Counted from the stretch's first letter, positions 33,078-47,300 are shown. The stretch is 64,000 bases of DNA from Oscheius dolichura (GCA_932521035.1 OW051492.1:3968001-4032000); one strand, 5' to 3'. The notes: generated by a model not told the origin, from the letters alone. Translations and numbers: made by a program.

Positions 33078-34529
33078 TCATAAAACGGCCTCCTTGGGCG
33101 CGTAGAGGAGGACGGCCTGGTTTGCTGCCTCCACGATGAACTTGTCCAGCCAGGTGACGGACCGGGGGTAGAGGAACCCGCCCTCTAGGAAGCCCAGATG
33201 GCCCCCGTGCTTGGTCGACACAAATGCCATATCTTCTCGCTCCTCACACATCGTCTGCAGGGGAGAAATATCAATGGGAGGGGAAGGCACAGCTCACTTG
33301 GACCGGGGCGAACAGCTCCGGTGGGATGACGGGATCATCCTCCGAGTTGAGGAAGATCACAGGGAGGTCGAGTTTCTCCAGAAGGGGAAGACAACTGCAC
33401 CACTCGTAGAACGAGTCCAAGCTGGAGTAGCCAGCCACGTGGCGATTGTAGTTCTCATCCAGCGAGGCAATAGATGAGCAATCCCATAATTTCTGGTCAA
33501 TTCCTTCTTTTTCGGTATAGGTGTACCCACCTCTTCGTCTATTATCCCGCTGTCCACATGGGGAGCCACCACCTTATCGTAATTCCTCCGTAATATTCTC
33601 TTTACGTTCTCGACGATCATCTGGTTGTAGAATCGCCGGCCCTGGGACCAGTGGTGGTACAGGGGCATCGAGGTGGTGGCCGAGTACCCCTGGCAGATGC
33701 TCATCGCCATAATCACCCGTGACCGTTGTTCCTTGGGTGTTCGAAGCATGTAAAGAGTTGTCAAATTTCCGCCCATTGAGAAGCCGACATTTATAAAAAG
33801 GGTTTGCGGATAGCTCTTATACAAGTAGTCCATCATTGCCGTTACTTCTTCCGTTATTCCTTAATTTCTCTTTGTTATTTCGGTCTTTCTACTACCAACC
33901 GTAGTTAAATATTCTATTCCCCGTCACTTTTACACTCATAATAACTCCAATATGATTCAGGGCCACGCATCGAAACCTAAAAGGGTACTCTTTATATTCA
34001 TTTGCCTTACCCAAAGCCTAAAGCATGATGTATACAAGTTCTGATGTAGTTACTTTCGGCACAGTTTGAAATTCCTGGAACAAGAACTAAAGTCAAGTCC
34101 AGATTCGACGCATGATGAGTGCAGGGCTCGAAAATATCAAATGTAACAGTAGAGCCATCAGAAAGGTGAACTTCAACACGTTTGTCCCGTTCCCGATTGA
34201 GAGAAGAATGCTTTAGAGCACCATATACAGCTGTTTGAAGGTGTCCCGAACGACCCCAAAGCTTTGGAGGGACATATCTGGATAGAAAGTAAAACTCGGA
34301 TTTCAAACAGTTACGGTCTCTGGAGTAACGTGATCCCTTCTGCCAATTGAAGCATTCGGTTTCCCAGCTTCCTTTTTAAAACCATTTTTGGCATATCTGG
34401 GCATGATGCTATGTTTAAATATACAGCTATGCCGACGATCTAAACATTGAAGACAAAAAAAAGGAAAAGACTTACAGTTAAAATAATAAGAATAAAATTT
34501 GCATCAGGATAAAAGTCTACTCCCATCAT
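33078..34529 (-). CDS. ABHD2: ABHD2-type monoacylglycerol lipase / alpha-beta hydrolase
   Basis: Membrane-anchored serine hydrolase of the ABHD1/2/3 family. The start at 34529 (MMGVDFYPDANFILIILTIV) gives an N-terminal membrane span; the next exon brings NIASCPDMPKM and LQLAEGITLLQRPYVPPKLW, then GRSGHLQTAVYG, DGSTVTFDIFEPC, LVPGISNCAESNYIRT, the nucleophile elbow GFSMGGN, CQGYSATTSMPLYHHWSQGR, an acid loop NSEDDPVIPPELF and the catalytic His in KHGGHLGFLEGG. The order and the HLQTA, GRRFYN and HGGHLGF motifs match ABHD2. The ATG lies 2 nt after an atttcag acceptor. The 3' half is GC-rich and the 5' half AT-rich, so the composition boundary runs through the gene. It converges on the glutaredoxin-like gene with 16 nt between stop codons. 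Confidence 0.9.
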
Positions 34530-35308
34530 ACCTGAAATATTTCTCGTCTGTGTTATTATTCTTTTTTTAGAAAGAGCACCCTCTCCAATTTGTTATTCTA
34601 CATATATATAAGAACATATGGCATCTATTTCCTAAGAACTCGTGAAATAATTGTAGATCGCAGAAAGATGGAAACGGTTGTAGAAGGGATTGAAGAAAAG
34701 TTATCACCAGAAACACCACAAAAGCTAAATGGAATTGATCGAAGGTAAACAATGAAAACGATAACGACCATATTTCGTTTGATGGTGGCAGCGCTATGGG
34801 ATATTCAGATGGTCAACACTGGCCAAAATACTACTTGAATTATTCAGTTGAGGCTGGGAGAGTGATGTAAGGGGGTTCAATATACCATTTCTGGCTTCCC
34901 GTTAATAGAAACCAGATAAATAACAGATAATTTCATACCAAAAATTTATCTATAATGAAGAAAAACAGTAAAGCGGGGGATACTGGGTTATGCTGTATAT
35001 AAAGATCTAGTTTGCCCAATAATCGAGAATGAAGGTGCCCAAAAAATATCAGCACTCCACCCCCATCAAGCAAGAGCCAAGTGCAATATTTCAAAGGAAT
35101 AAAGAATAATCGTAAAAGAACGGCGAGAGGCGCAATGATCAATTAGCAACAGCAATATAGAGCCTTATTGTTTTCATACAACAAAAGGTTCTCAGGATAA
35201 AGAATTCGGTAAAGAATATATAAAAATAGGGAAAGAATGGGGTGGTGCTTTAAAACCGAAAACTTATTGCAGCTGAAAACAATTTGGAGAAGTTATAGGG
35301 AAGAATGA
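34530..35308. other. AT-rich gap, no gene seen
   Basis: About 780 bp between the ABHD2 start and the stop of the 4.1 gene. AT-rich; the few open frames show no known features. Confidence 0.4.
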
Positions 35309-38300
35309 TCACGTGCTTGTCTCCTGCCGCACTTCAATCTTCTCAACCGTCATGTCTGGGTTCATCTGCGTTGCTTCAGCAATAGCCGCACTTAGCTCCT
35401 AAAAATTGTGGTAGTTGTTTTACATAAAGCTTCTACTTTTCGGCAAAAAAACCAGTTCTCAAAGAATTAATTTTGAATGTATAATTGATGTAAGTTAAAT
35501 CAAACATAGGAAAAGCAGAACTTAAAGGAACTGTCAAGAACCAAGTGGAAGTGATCATTTGGTCCTGAGCAACCGAGCCCCAAGCGACTTACTACATATG
35601 GGGTCTATTCTCTATCCAACTTTTCGTTTCGGGGTCATTTGTACGTATTTTACGAATCATAAAGCGTTTTTCGACTTTTCTCTCTCAAAAAGCTAGCAAA
35701 CTAACTCAGTATAGGCTTAAAAAATTCGCCGTTTTCTCCTGATCACGAAGAAATGTTTATTTTTGCATATAGACGTCGGAATCACGAGAAAATTGCATTT
35801 CTATCCCAAAGTCGTCAATGCATTCCATTTCTGTGATCATAATCGTTGCGGGACCCCACAAAGGTCCTGCAACGATCATGATCACCTTTTGTTTTTTCGA
35901 CTAGATTTTGGTCATAAATGTGTATTTTTCTCGTGATACAGGCGTCCATATGCAAAAATAAATATACCATCGTGATCAGGAGAAAAATGCGAATTTTTTA
36001 AGTCCCTGACAGTTCCTTTAAAGATACCGCTGTATAGATAGATCAAAATATTTAGACACTTACGGCATCATGATCGATAGGTACGTCCGAATGAATAGTA
36101 ACGCGATGCTCCACATGAGTTTCGATAATTCCGTCTCGTTCGGTCTTATAAGTGATTGTCTCAATAGTTCGATTTCCAGAAGTGACTGTTTTAGAAGAAA
36201 CAAATTCTCCCAAATCCTAAAATATAGAAATCACGATCAAGTTTATTTTTCAAACCTCGGTTCCTCCTTGAACAGGAGTATTCGACTCATAAATGACGCT
36301 TCTTGTTTGGGTGTCTACAACTGGCCCAGTATGTGAAGGTGCACCGATTGGAGTTAGTTGCTCGCGCGTACGCTCTACTGTTGAAGTCTGAAAATAATTA
36401 ATAAAAATATTTTAAATGCAAAGAAATATGGTAACAAGGGATGTGCTAAGAAAAGAATGGTCACATAATGTAATATCATAACAAGTACACTATGATATCA
36501 CCACGGCATGCAGCATGTTTTAAGCAATTTCTTCAACTCACGGGGTCTGTTTCCTCGGGGACGGTATAATTTTGGAAGGACTGTTTTTGAACAGTATGTT
36601 TTACCTGTGACGTTTTAACCGTTCTTCTAAATTGATAGGTTTTTTTAAATGTATATGGTCTACTTACGTGATTCTGTTACCCTGATCATCATATTGTACA
36701 GTAACTTGGTCTGGTAAAACTGTACTTTCCTGCCAACTGGCGACTGTCGTATGCGGCTGTCCGCTCTCCTTAACAATTGTCGTCAAAAGGTGGGAAAACG
36801 TTTCAAGCAACAAATTGAAAAGCTACAGCACTTTACAACATTACAGATAAATTAGAAATAAACTACATGCACATATGAAAGGGTGCTTCTTTTCAGCGCA
36901 TCAAGCACCCCTTGTTTTAGAACTTGTTATATAAATAGCAGAAGCTCTCAAATGCGAAAGCACGCAGAATAGTTTCTAAATGACCGAGATAATATCAATC
37001 TGATATTTATAGAATAAAAGAAGAAGATAGTGAAGACTAAAAGCATCGGCCAGAAAGAAACATGCGAGCGAATACCAGCTGATACCTCGAAAGAGACCGG
37101 CAATGGTGCCAGTGCGCGCACAGTAATGGTGCGCTCGGCGTGTTCCAGCCGTGGACTGTGCTGGTTTAGTCGCTCCGCTTCAGCTATTGTTGACGATAGT
37201 GACTGAATTTGATGGCTATACTGATGTGTTCACTCAAATTTTGTGGTGAGAACTTGAGATTTTGAAAAATAGATATGTGAACCAAAATAAGATCGAAATC
37301 GCTGCTTTCACATGCATATATTATCCAAAAGAACTTATTTACTTTTTCACTGCTCCTTCATCTCATAACGAACAAAATGTTTTTAAAAAAATGCAAAATA
37401 AGATGAGTATAAAATTATTTTTAGTGTATACCACGCCGCAACGCTACCGCTCGGAAAACAGTAAATCTTGTAACGCATGCTTGATTGGTTGCCATTAAAA
37501 ATAAAATGAGTGAAACGAAACCGGATGCTCGGGGTCGAATCCAGAAGAAAGCCCTTGCCCAGAAAGACGATAGCACTGCTCCTTCATCTCATGACGAACC
37601 AGTTTGTGGGGTGCAATTTTCGTTTGGCACTCAGCCGGTGATGAACTCTGTTGGGTGTGCATTAGTGATAACCAATTTTTGTCAGATGATTCTAATACAT
37701 CTGTGTCAGACAAAAATCTATGAAGTAAGTTTGGAAACATGCAAAAAAAAACTCATGCAGTGGAACGGAAATCCGTTAATTACAGATATTATGAAAATGA
37801 AACCAACCTCAACCGCTGGAACGACTTTGATATGTTCATCCTCGCTGGAAGATGACTCGCTCGAGTTGATCTCATGTTCACCTTTTGATTTCTTCGGCTT
37901 CTTGGTCTGAAAAATAATTATTAACCAGTGGCATTTCAACACCATTAGCAAGGATTTAGCGAAAAAAAAGTATGGATCAATACTACTCTTTCCATGTAAC
38001 CGAGTGAATGGATTGGTAAACATTACAGCATCCTCAGCATGTGGGCACTGCGTCCTGTCTCAATAAAATAGTCGGAAAGAATAGCAATAAGGATACTTTT
38101 TTCTCACTCTAAAACCCTGGCTAATGGTATACTAGTCCATATTGGGTCTTGCGGTGCAAAAGATAAAAAGCCAAACAAAAATTAGACTAATAAACACATG
38201 ACTGCTAAGGTTTCACGCCCCTCAACGATACTACTCTTCGGGCACATAAGGTTAGCTCTTAAACACGCGTTTAACATTTGATAGGACCGCAACGCACTGA

Positions 38301-41300
38301 AAGATGCATACGCATCAAAGCCAAAGCTAGAAGACTAAAAAAAATAGAAAGCAAAGTTAAAAAAACTAAGAACAACACAACAACCGGAGAACAAGCATTC
38401 GACTACAATACAACAGAGCAGACACAAGCTTTTAGCGAAGCAGCGTGGATTATCTACTACTGCGCTCCATATTAATTCATACAAAGAAGATGCAGTGTAA
38501 TCACAAAGTGCAAGAACCCAGAATGAACCAGTATTTTAATAAACACCAAGATTACACACCTTGAATCCAAGACGACTCAAAAATGAGCCTCCAACAGGAG
38601 CCATGCCCGAAGACGTAGCAGCGTAGATAAGACCGCCCTCATCCTCGGAGACAGCACCCAGACCCGCCCCAGATAAACAGAACATCGGCTCCAACTGCAC
38701 TTCCACTCGGCGATCCAGGCGTACTTCAACCCAACGATCCCCGCCAGCTGTCACTCCTTCGCTATGGTAAGCAAAAGACGATGAGAAGTCGGGTGGCGAT
38801 TCACTACTGACTGATTTGCTCTTGTGACTAGATGTTTTCAAGAATCCAAGTAGACTGGACGATGTCTGTCGGGATTTAGAGGCTTCAGAATCTTTTTCTG
38901 CCGCTGCAACCCTGTCAGCATCAGATGGAAGAATTTTAGCTACAAGGCGAACTTCAGGCTTCTCTTCGGTGGTTTGAATCTGCTTTGGCGTAGATCTGAC
39001 ATGCAAAACGGCTTTCTTCTTTGGATGTTCCGACTCAACTGGGACTTCTTTCACTGGAGAAGGCATTGCCTTTATCCATGATTGCCCTGAGTGATAGACA
39101 TTGACATGGTCTTGTAATGGTTGCTGATCCAAATCATCTTGACGGCCAATATCTTCCAATGGTCCTTCATAGGAGGTAGATGGCAGGCCATACAGTTCTG
39201 GCTTGACCTGATCCTTCTCCACAACGTCTTCTTCGCCTTCATGTCGAATTCTGGCGATGTACCGGATCTGTTTCCATTCCGTTTCGGGCTCATCGTGGAT
39301 TTCTTTTGTGACTGTTGTTGTTTTCTGATGTTTTGTCACATACGGAACCCGGGGATGATGTTCTAGAGGAAGATTTGTCAAGTCATGATGACGGTTAGTC
39401 GAGTCCAAAGGACCTTCATAGCGATCCGAAGTCGAAGGATAGACACTAGAAGATGTTTCACTACTGACTGATTTGCTCTTGTGACCAGATGTTTTCAAGA
39501 ATCCAAGTAGACTAGACGATGTCTGTCGGGTTTTAGAGGCTTCAGAATCTTTTTCTGCCGCTGCAACCCTGTCAGCATCAGATGGAAGAATTTTAGCTAC
39601 AAGGCGAACTTCAGGCTTCTCTTCGGTGGTTTGAATCTGCTTTGGCGTAGATCTGACATGCAAAACGGCTTTCTTCTTTGGATGTTCCGACTCAACTGGG
39701 ACTTCTTTCACTGGAGAAGGCATTGCCTTTATCCATGATTGCCCTGAGTGATAGACATTGACATGGTCTTGTAATGGTTGCTGATCCAAATCATCTTGAC
39801 GGCCAATATCTTCCAATGGTCCTTCATAGGAGGTAGATGGCAGGCCATACAGTTCTGGCTTGACCTGATCCTTCTCCACAACGTCTTCTTCGCCTTCATG
39901 TCGAATTCTGGCGATGTACCGGATCTGTTTCCATTCCGTTTCGGGCTCATCGTGGATTTCTTTTGTGACTGTTGTTGTTTTCTGATGTTTTGTCACATAC
40001 GGAACCCGGGGATGATGTTCTAGAGGAAGATTTGTCAAGTCATGATGACGGTTAGTCGAGTCCAAAGGACCTTCATAGCGATCCGAAGTCGAAGGATAGA
40101 CACTAGAAGATGTTTCACTACTGACTGATTTGCTCTTGTGACCAGATGTTTTCAAGAATCCAAGTAGACTGGACGATGTCTGTCGGGATTTAGAGGCTTC
40201 AGAATCTTTTTCTGCCGCTGCAACCCTGTCAGCATCAGATGGAAGAATTTTAGCTACAAGGCGAACTTCAGGCTTCTCTTCGGTGGTTTGAATCTGCTTT
40301 GGCGTAGATCTGACATGCAAAACGGCTTTCTTCTTTGGATGTTCCGACTCAACTGGGACTTCTTTCACTGGAGAAGGCATTGCCTTTATCCATGATTGCC
40401 CTGAGTGATAGACATTGACATGGTCTTGTAATGGTTGCTGATCCAAATCATCTTGACGGCCAATATCTTCCAATGGTCCTTCATAGGAGGTAGATGGCAG
40501 GCCATACAGTTCTGGCTTGACCTGATCCTTCTCCACAACGTCTTCTTCGCCTTCATGTCGAATTCTGGCGATGTACCGGATCTGTTTCCATTCCGTTTCG
40601 GGCTCATCGTGGATTTCTTTTGTGACTGTTGTTGTTTTCTGATGTTTTGTCACATACGGAACCCGGGGATGATGTTCTAGAGGAAGATTTGTCAAGTCAT
40701 GATGACGGTTAGTCGAGTCCAAAGGACCTTCATAGCGATCCGAAGTCGAAGGATAGACACTAGAAGATGTTTCACTACTGACTGATTTGCTCTTGTGACC
40801 AGATGTTTTCAAGAATCCAAGTAGACTAGACGATGTCTGTCGGGTTTTAGAGGCTTCAGAATCTTTTTCTGCCGCTGCAACCCTGTCAGCATCAGATGGA
40901 AGAATTTTAGCTACAAGGCGAACTTCAGGCTTCTCTTCGGTGGTTTGAATCTGCTTTGGCGTAGATCTGACATGCAAAACGGCTTTCTTCTTTGGATGTT
41001 CCGACTCAACTGGGACTTCTTTCACTGGAGAAGGCATTGCCTTTATCCATGATTGCCCTGAGTGATAGACATTGACATGGTCTTGTAATGGTTGCTGATC
41101 CAAATCATCTTGACGGCCAATATCTTCCAATGGTCCTTCATAGGAGGTAGATGGCAGGCCATACAGTTCTGGCTTGACCTGATCCTTCTCCACAACGTCT
41201 TCTTCGCCTTCATGTCGAATTCTGGCGATGTACCGGATCTGTTTCCATTCCGTTTCGGGCTCATCGTGGATTTCTTTTGTGACTGTTGTTGTTTTCTGAT

Positions 41301-44300
41301 GTTTTGTCACATACGGAACCCGGGGATGATGTTCTAGAGGAAGATTTGTCAAGTCATGATGACGGTTAGTCGAGTCCAAAGGACCTTCATAGCGATCCGA
41401 AGTCGAAGGATAGACACTAGAAGATGTTTCACTACTGACTGATTTGCTCTTGTGACCAGATGTTTTCAAGAATCCAAGTAGACTGGACGATGTCTGTCGG
41501 GATTTAGAGGCTTCAGAATCTTTTTCTGCCGCTGCAACCCTGTCAGCATCAGATGGAAGAATTTTAGCTACAAGGCGAACTTCAGGCTTCTCTTCGGTGG
41601 TTTGAATCTGCTTTGGCGTAGATCTGACATGCAAAACGGCTTTCTTCTTTGGATGTTCCGACTCAACTGGGACTTCTTTCACTGGAGAAGGCATTGCCTT
41701 TATCCATGATTGCCCTGAGTGATAGACATTGACATGGTCTTGTAATGGTTGCTGATCCAAATCATCTTGACGGCCAATATCTTCCAATGGTCCTTCATAG
41801 GAGGTAGATGGCAGGCCATACAGTTCTGGCTTGACCTGATCCTTCTCCACAACGTCTTCTTCGCCTTCATGTCGAATTCTGGCGATGTACCGGATCTGTT
41901 TCCATTCCGTTTCGGGCTCATCGTGGATTTCTTTTGTGACTGTTGTTGTTTTCTGATGTTTTGTCACATACGGAACCCGGGGATGATGTTCTAGAGGAAG
42001 ATTTGTCAAGTCATGATGACGGTTAGTCGAGTCCAAAGGACCTTCATAGCGATCCGAAGTCGAAGGATAGACACTAGAAGATGTTTCACTACTGACTGAT
42101 TTGCTCTTGTGACCAGATGTTTTCAAGAATCCAAGTAGACTAGACGATGTCTGTCGGGTTTTAGAGGCTTCAGAATCTTTTTCTGCCGCTGCAACCCTGT
42201 CAGCATCAGATGGAAGAATTTTAGCTACAAGGCGAACTTCAGGCTTCTCTTCGGTGGTTTGAATCTGCTTTGGCGTAGATCTGACATGCAAAACGGCTTT
42301 CTTCTTTGGATGTTCCGACTCAACTGGGACTTCTTTCACTGGAGAAGGCATTGCCTTTATCCATGATTGCCCTGAGTGATAGACATTGACATGGTCTTGT
42401 AATGGTTGCTGATCCAAATCATCTTGACGGCCAATATCTTCCAATGGTCCTTCATAGGAGGTAGATGGCAGGCCATACAGTTCTGGCTTGACCTGATCCT
42501 TCTCCACAACGTCTTCTTCGCCTTCATGTCGAATTCTGGCGATGTACCGGATCTGTTTCCATTCCGTTTCGGGCTCATCGTGGATTTCTTTTGTGACTGT
42601 TGTTGTTTTCTGATGTTTTGTCACATACGGAACCCGGGGATGATGTTCTAGAGGAAGATTTGTCAAGTCATGATGACGGTTAGTCGAGTCCAAAGGACCT
42701 TCATAGCGATCCGAAGTCGAAGGATAGACACTAGAAGATGTTTCACTACTGACTGATTTGCTCTTGTGACCAGATGTTTTCAAGAATCCAAGTAGACTAG
42801 ACGATGTCTGTCGGGTTTTAGAGGCTTCAGAATCTTTTTCTGCCGCTGCAACCCTGTCAGCATCAGATGGAAGAATTTTAGCTACAAGGCGAACTTCAGG
42901 CTTCTCTTCGGTGGTTTGAATCTGCTTTGGCGTAGATCTGACATGCAAAACGGCTTTCTTCTTTGGATGTTCCGACTCAACTGGGACTTCTTTCACTGGA
43001 GAAGGCATTGCCTTTATCCATGATTGCCCTGAGTGATAGACATTGACATGGTCTTGTAATGGTTGCTGATCCAAATCATCTTGACGGCCAATATCTTCCA
43101 ATGGTCCTTCATAGGAGGTAGATGGCAGGCCATACAGTTCTGGCTTGACCTGATCCTTCTCCACAACGTCTTCTTCGCCTTCATGTCGAATTCTGGCGAT
43201 GTACCGGATCTGTTTCCATTCCGTTTCGGGCTCATCGTGGATTTCTTTTGTGACTGTTGTTGTTTTCTGATGTTTTGTCACATACGGAACCCGGGGATGA
43301 TGTTCTAGAGGAAGATTTGTCAAGTCATGATGACGGTTAGTCGAGTCCAAAGGACCTTCATAGCGATCCGAAGTCGAAGGATAGACACTAGAAGATGTTT
43401 CACTACTGACTGATTTGCTCTTGTGACCAGATGTTTTCAAGAATCCAAGTAGACTGGACGATGTCTGTCGGGATTTAGAGGCTTCAGAATCTTTTTCTGC
43501 CGCTGCAACCCTGTCAGCATCAGATGGAAGAATTTTAGCTACAAGGCGAACTTCAGGCTTCTCTTCGGTGGTTTGAATCTGCTTTGGCGTAGATCTGACA
43601 TGCAAAACGGCTTTCTTCTTTGGATGTTCCGACTCAACTGGGACTTCTTTCACTGGAGAAGGCATTGCCTTTATCCATGATTGCCCTGAGTGATAGACAT
43701 TGACATGGTCTTGTAATGGTTGCTGATCCAAATCATCTTGACGGCCAATATCTTCCAATGGTCCTTCATAGGAGGTAGATGGCAGGCCATACAGTTCTGG
43801 CTTGACCTGATCCTTCTCCACAACGTCTTCTTCGCCTTCATGTCGAATTCTGGCGATGTACCGGATCTGTTTCCATTCCGTTTCGGGCTCATCGTGGATT
43901 TCTTTTGTGACTGTTGTTGTTTTCTGATGTTTTGTCACATACGGAACCCGGGGATGATGTTCTAGAGGAAGATTTGTCAAGTCATGATGACGGTTAGTCG
44001 AGTCCAAAGGACCTTCATAGCGATCCGAAGTCGAAGGATAGACACTAGAAGATGTTTCACTACTGACTGATTTGCTCTTGTGACCAGATGTTTTCAAGAA
44101 TCCAAGTAGACTAGACGATGTCTGTCGGGTTTTAGAGGCTTCAGAATCTTTTTCTGCCGCTGCAACCCTGTCAGCATCAGATGGAAGAATTTTAGCTACA
44201 AGGCGAACTTCAGGCTTCTCTTCGGTGGTTTGAATCTGCTTTGGCGTAGATCTGACATGCAAAACGGCTTTCTTCTTTGGATGTTCCGACTCAACTGGGA

Positions 44301-47300
44301 CTTCTTTCACTGGAGAAGGCATTGCCTTTATCCATGATTGCCCTGAGTGATAGACATTGACATGGTCTTGTAATGGTTGCTGATCCAAATCATCTTGACG
44401 GCCAATATCTTCCAATGGTCCTTCATAGGAGGTAGATGGCAGGCCATACAGTTCTGGCTTGACCTGATCCTTCTCCACAACGTCTTCTTCGCCTTCATGT
44501 CGAATTCTGGCGATGTACCGGATCTGTTTCCATTCCGTTTCGGGCTCATCGTGGATTTCTTTTGTGACTGTTGTTGTTTTCTGATGTTTTGTCACATACG
44601 GAACCCGGGGATGATGTTCTAGAGGAAGATTTGTCAAGTCATGATGACGGTTAGTCGAGTCCAAAGGACCTTCATAGCGATCCGAAGTCGAAGGATAGAC
44701 ACTAGAAGATGTTTCACTACTGACTGATTTGCTCTTGTGACCAGATGTTTTCAAGAATCCAAGTAGACTAGACGATGTCTGTCGGGTTTTAGAGGCTTCA
44801 GAATCTTTTTCTGCCGCTGCAACCCTGTCAGCATCAGATGGAAGAATTTTAGCTACAAGGCGAACTTCAGGCTTCTCTTCGGTGGTTTGAATCTGCTTTG
44901 GCGTAGATCTGACATGCAAAACGGCTTTCTTCTTTGGATGTTCCGACTCAACTGGGACTTCTTTCACTGGAGAAGGCATTGCCTTTATCCATGATTGCCC
45001 TGAGTGATAGACATTGACATGGTCTTGTAATGGTTGCTGATCCAAATCATCTTGACGGCCAATATCTTCCAATGGTCCTTCATAGGAGGTAGATGGCAGG
45101 CCATACAGTTCTGGCTTGACCTGATCCTTCTCCACAACGTCTTCTTCGCCTTCATGTCGAATTCTGGCGATGTACCGGATCTGTTTCCATTCCGTTTCGG
45201 GCTCATCGTGGATTTCTTTTGTGACTGTTGTTGTTTTCTGATGTTTTGTCACATACGGAACCCGGGGATGATGTTCTAGAGGAAGATTTGTCAAGTCATG
45301 ATGACGGTTAGTCGAGTCCAAAGGACCTTCATAGCGATCCGAAGTCGAAGGATAGACACTAGAAGATGTTTCACTACTGACTGATTTGCTCTTGTGACCA
45401 GATGTTTTCAAGAATCCAAGTAGACTAGACGATGTCTGTCGGGTTTTAGAGGCTTCAGAATCTTTTTCTGCCGCTGCAACCCTGTCAGCATCAGATGGAA
45501 GAATTTTAGCTACAAGGCGAACTTCAGGCTTCTCTTCGGTGGTTTGAATCTGCTTTGGCGTAGATCTGACATGCAAAACGGCTTTCTTCTTTGGATGTTC
45601 CGACTCAACTGGGACTTCTTTCACTGGAGAAGGCATTGCCTTTATCCATGATTGCCCTGAGTGATAGACATTGACATGGTCTTGTAATGGTTGCTGATCC
45701 AAATCATCTTGACGGCCAATATCTTCCAATGGTCCTTCATAGGAGGTAGATGGCAGGCCATACAGTTCTGGCTTGACCTGATCCTTCTCCACAACGTCTT
45801 CTTCGCCTTCATGTCGAATTCTGGCGATGTACCGGATCTGTTTCCATTCCGTTTCGGGCTCATCGTGGATTTCTTTTGTGACTGTTGTTGTTTTCTGATG
45901 TTTTGTCACATACGGAACCCGGGGATGATGTTCTAGAGGAAGATTTGTCAAGTCATGATGACGGTTAGTCGAGTCCAAAGGACCTTCATAGCGATCCGAA
46001 GTCGAAGGATAGACACTAGAAGATGTTTCACTACTGACTGATTTGCTCTTGTGACCAGATGTTTTCAAGAATCCAAGTAGACTAGACGATGTCTGTCGGG
46101 TTTTAGAGGCTTCAGAATCTTTTTCTGCCGCTGCAACCCTGTCAGCATCAGATGGAAGAATTTTAGCTACAAGGCGAACTTCAGGCTTCTCTTCGGTGGT
46201 TTGAATCTGCTTTGGCGTAGATCTGACATGCAAAACGGCTTTCTTCTTTGGATGTTCCGACTCAACTGGGACTTCTTTCACTGGAGAAGGCATTGCCTTT
46301 ATCCATGATTGCCCTGAGTGATAGACATTGACATGGTCTTGTAATGGTTGCTGATCCAAATCATCTTGACGGCCAATATCTTCCAATGGTCCTTCATAGG
46401 AGGTAGATGGCAGGCCATACAGTTCTGGCTTGACCTGATCCTTCTCCACAACGTCTTCTTCGCCTTCATGTCGAATTCTGGCGATGTACCGGATCTGTTT
46501 CCATTCCGTTTCGGGCTCATCGTGGATTTCTTTTGTGACTGTTGTTGTTTTCTGATGTTTTGTCACATACGGAACCCGGGGATGATGTTCTAGAGGAAGA
46601 TTTGTCAAGTCATGATGACGGTTAGTCGAGTCCAAAGGACCTTCATAGCGATCCGAAGTCGAAGGATAGACACTAGAAGATGTTTCACTACTGACTGATT
46701 TGCTCTTGTGACCAGATGTTTTCAAGAATCCAAGTAGACTAGACGATGTCTGTCGGGTTTTAGAGGCTTCAGAATCTTTTTCTGCCGCTGCAACCCTGTC
46801 AGCATCAGATGGAAGAATTTTAGCTACAAGGCGAACTTCAGGCTTCTCTTCGGTGGTTTGAATCTGCTTTGGCGTAGATCTGACATGCAAAACGGCTTTC
46901 TTCTTTGGATGTTCCGACTCAACTGGGACTTCTTTCACTGGAGAAGGCATTGCCTTTATCCATGATTGCCCTGAGTGATAGACATTGACATGGTCTTGTA
47001 ATGGTTGCTGATCCAAATCATCTTGACGGCCAATATCTTCCAATGGTCCTTCATAGGAGGTAGATGGCAGGCCATACAGTTCTGGCTTGACCTGATCCTT
47101 CTCCACAACGTCTTCTTCGCCTTCATGTCGAATTCTGGCGATGTACCGGATCTGTTTCCATTCCGTTTCGGGCTCATCGTGGATTTCTTTTGTGACTGTT
47201 GTTGTTTTCTGATGTTTTGTCACATACGGAACCCGGGGATGATGTTCTAGAGGAAGATTTGTCAAGTCATGATGACGGTTAGTCGAGTCCAAAGGACCTT

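Noticed and set aside
37485-37910. 141-aa plus frame inside the 4.1 gene
   Set aside because: Starts plausibly (MSETKPDARGRIQKKALAQK) but runs antisense through a real minus-strand exon (lysine/serine-acidic segment near 37.9 kb); no supporting homology. Might be a decayed element.
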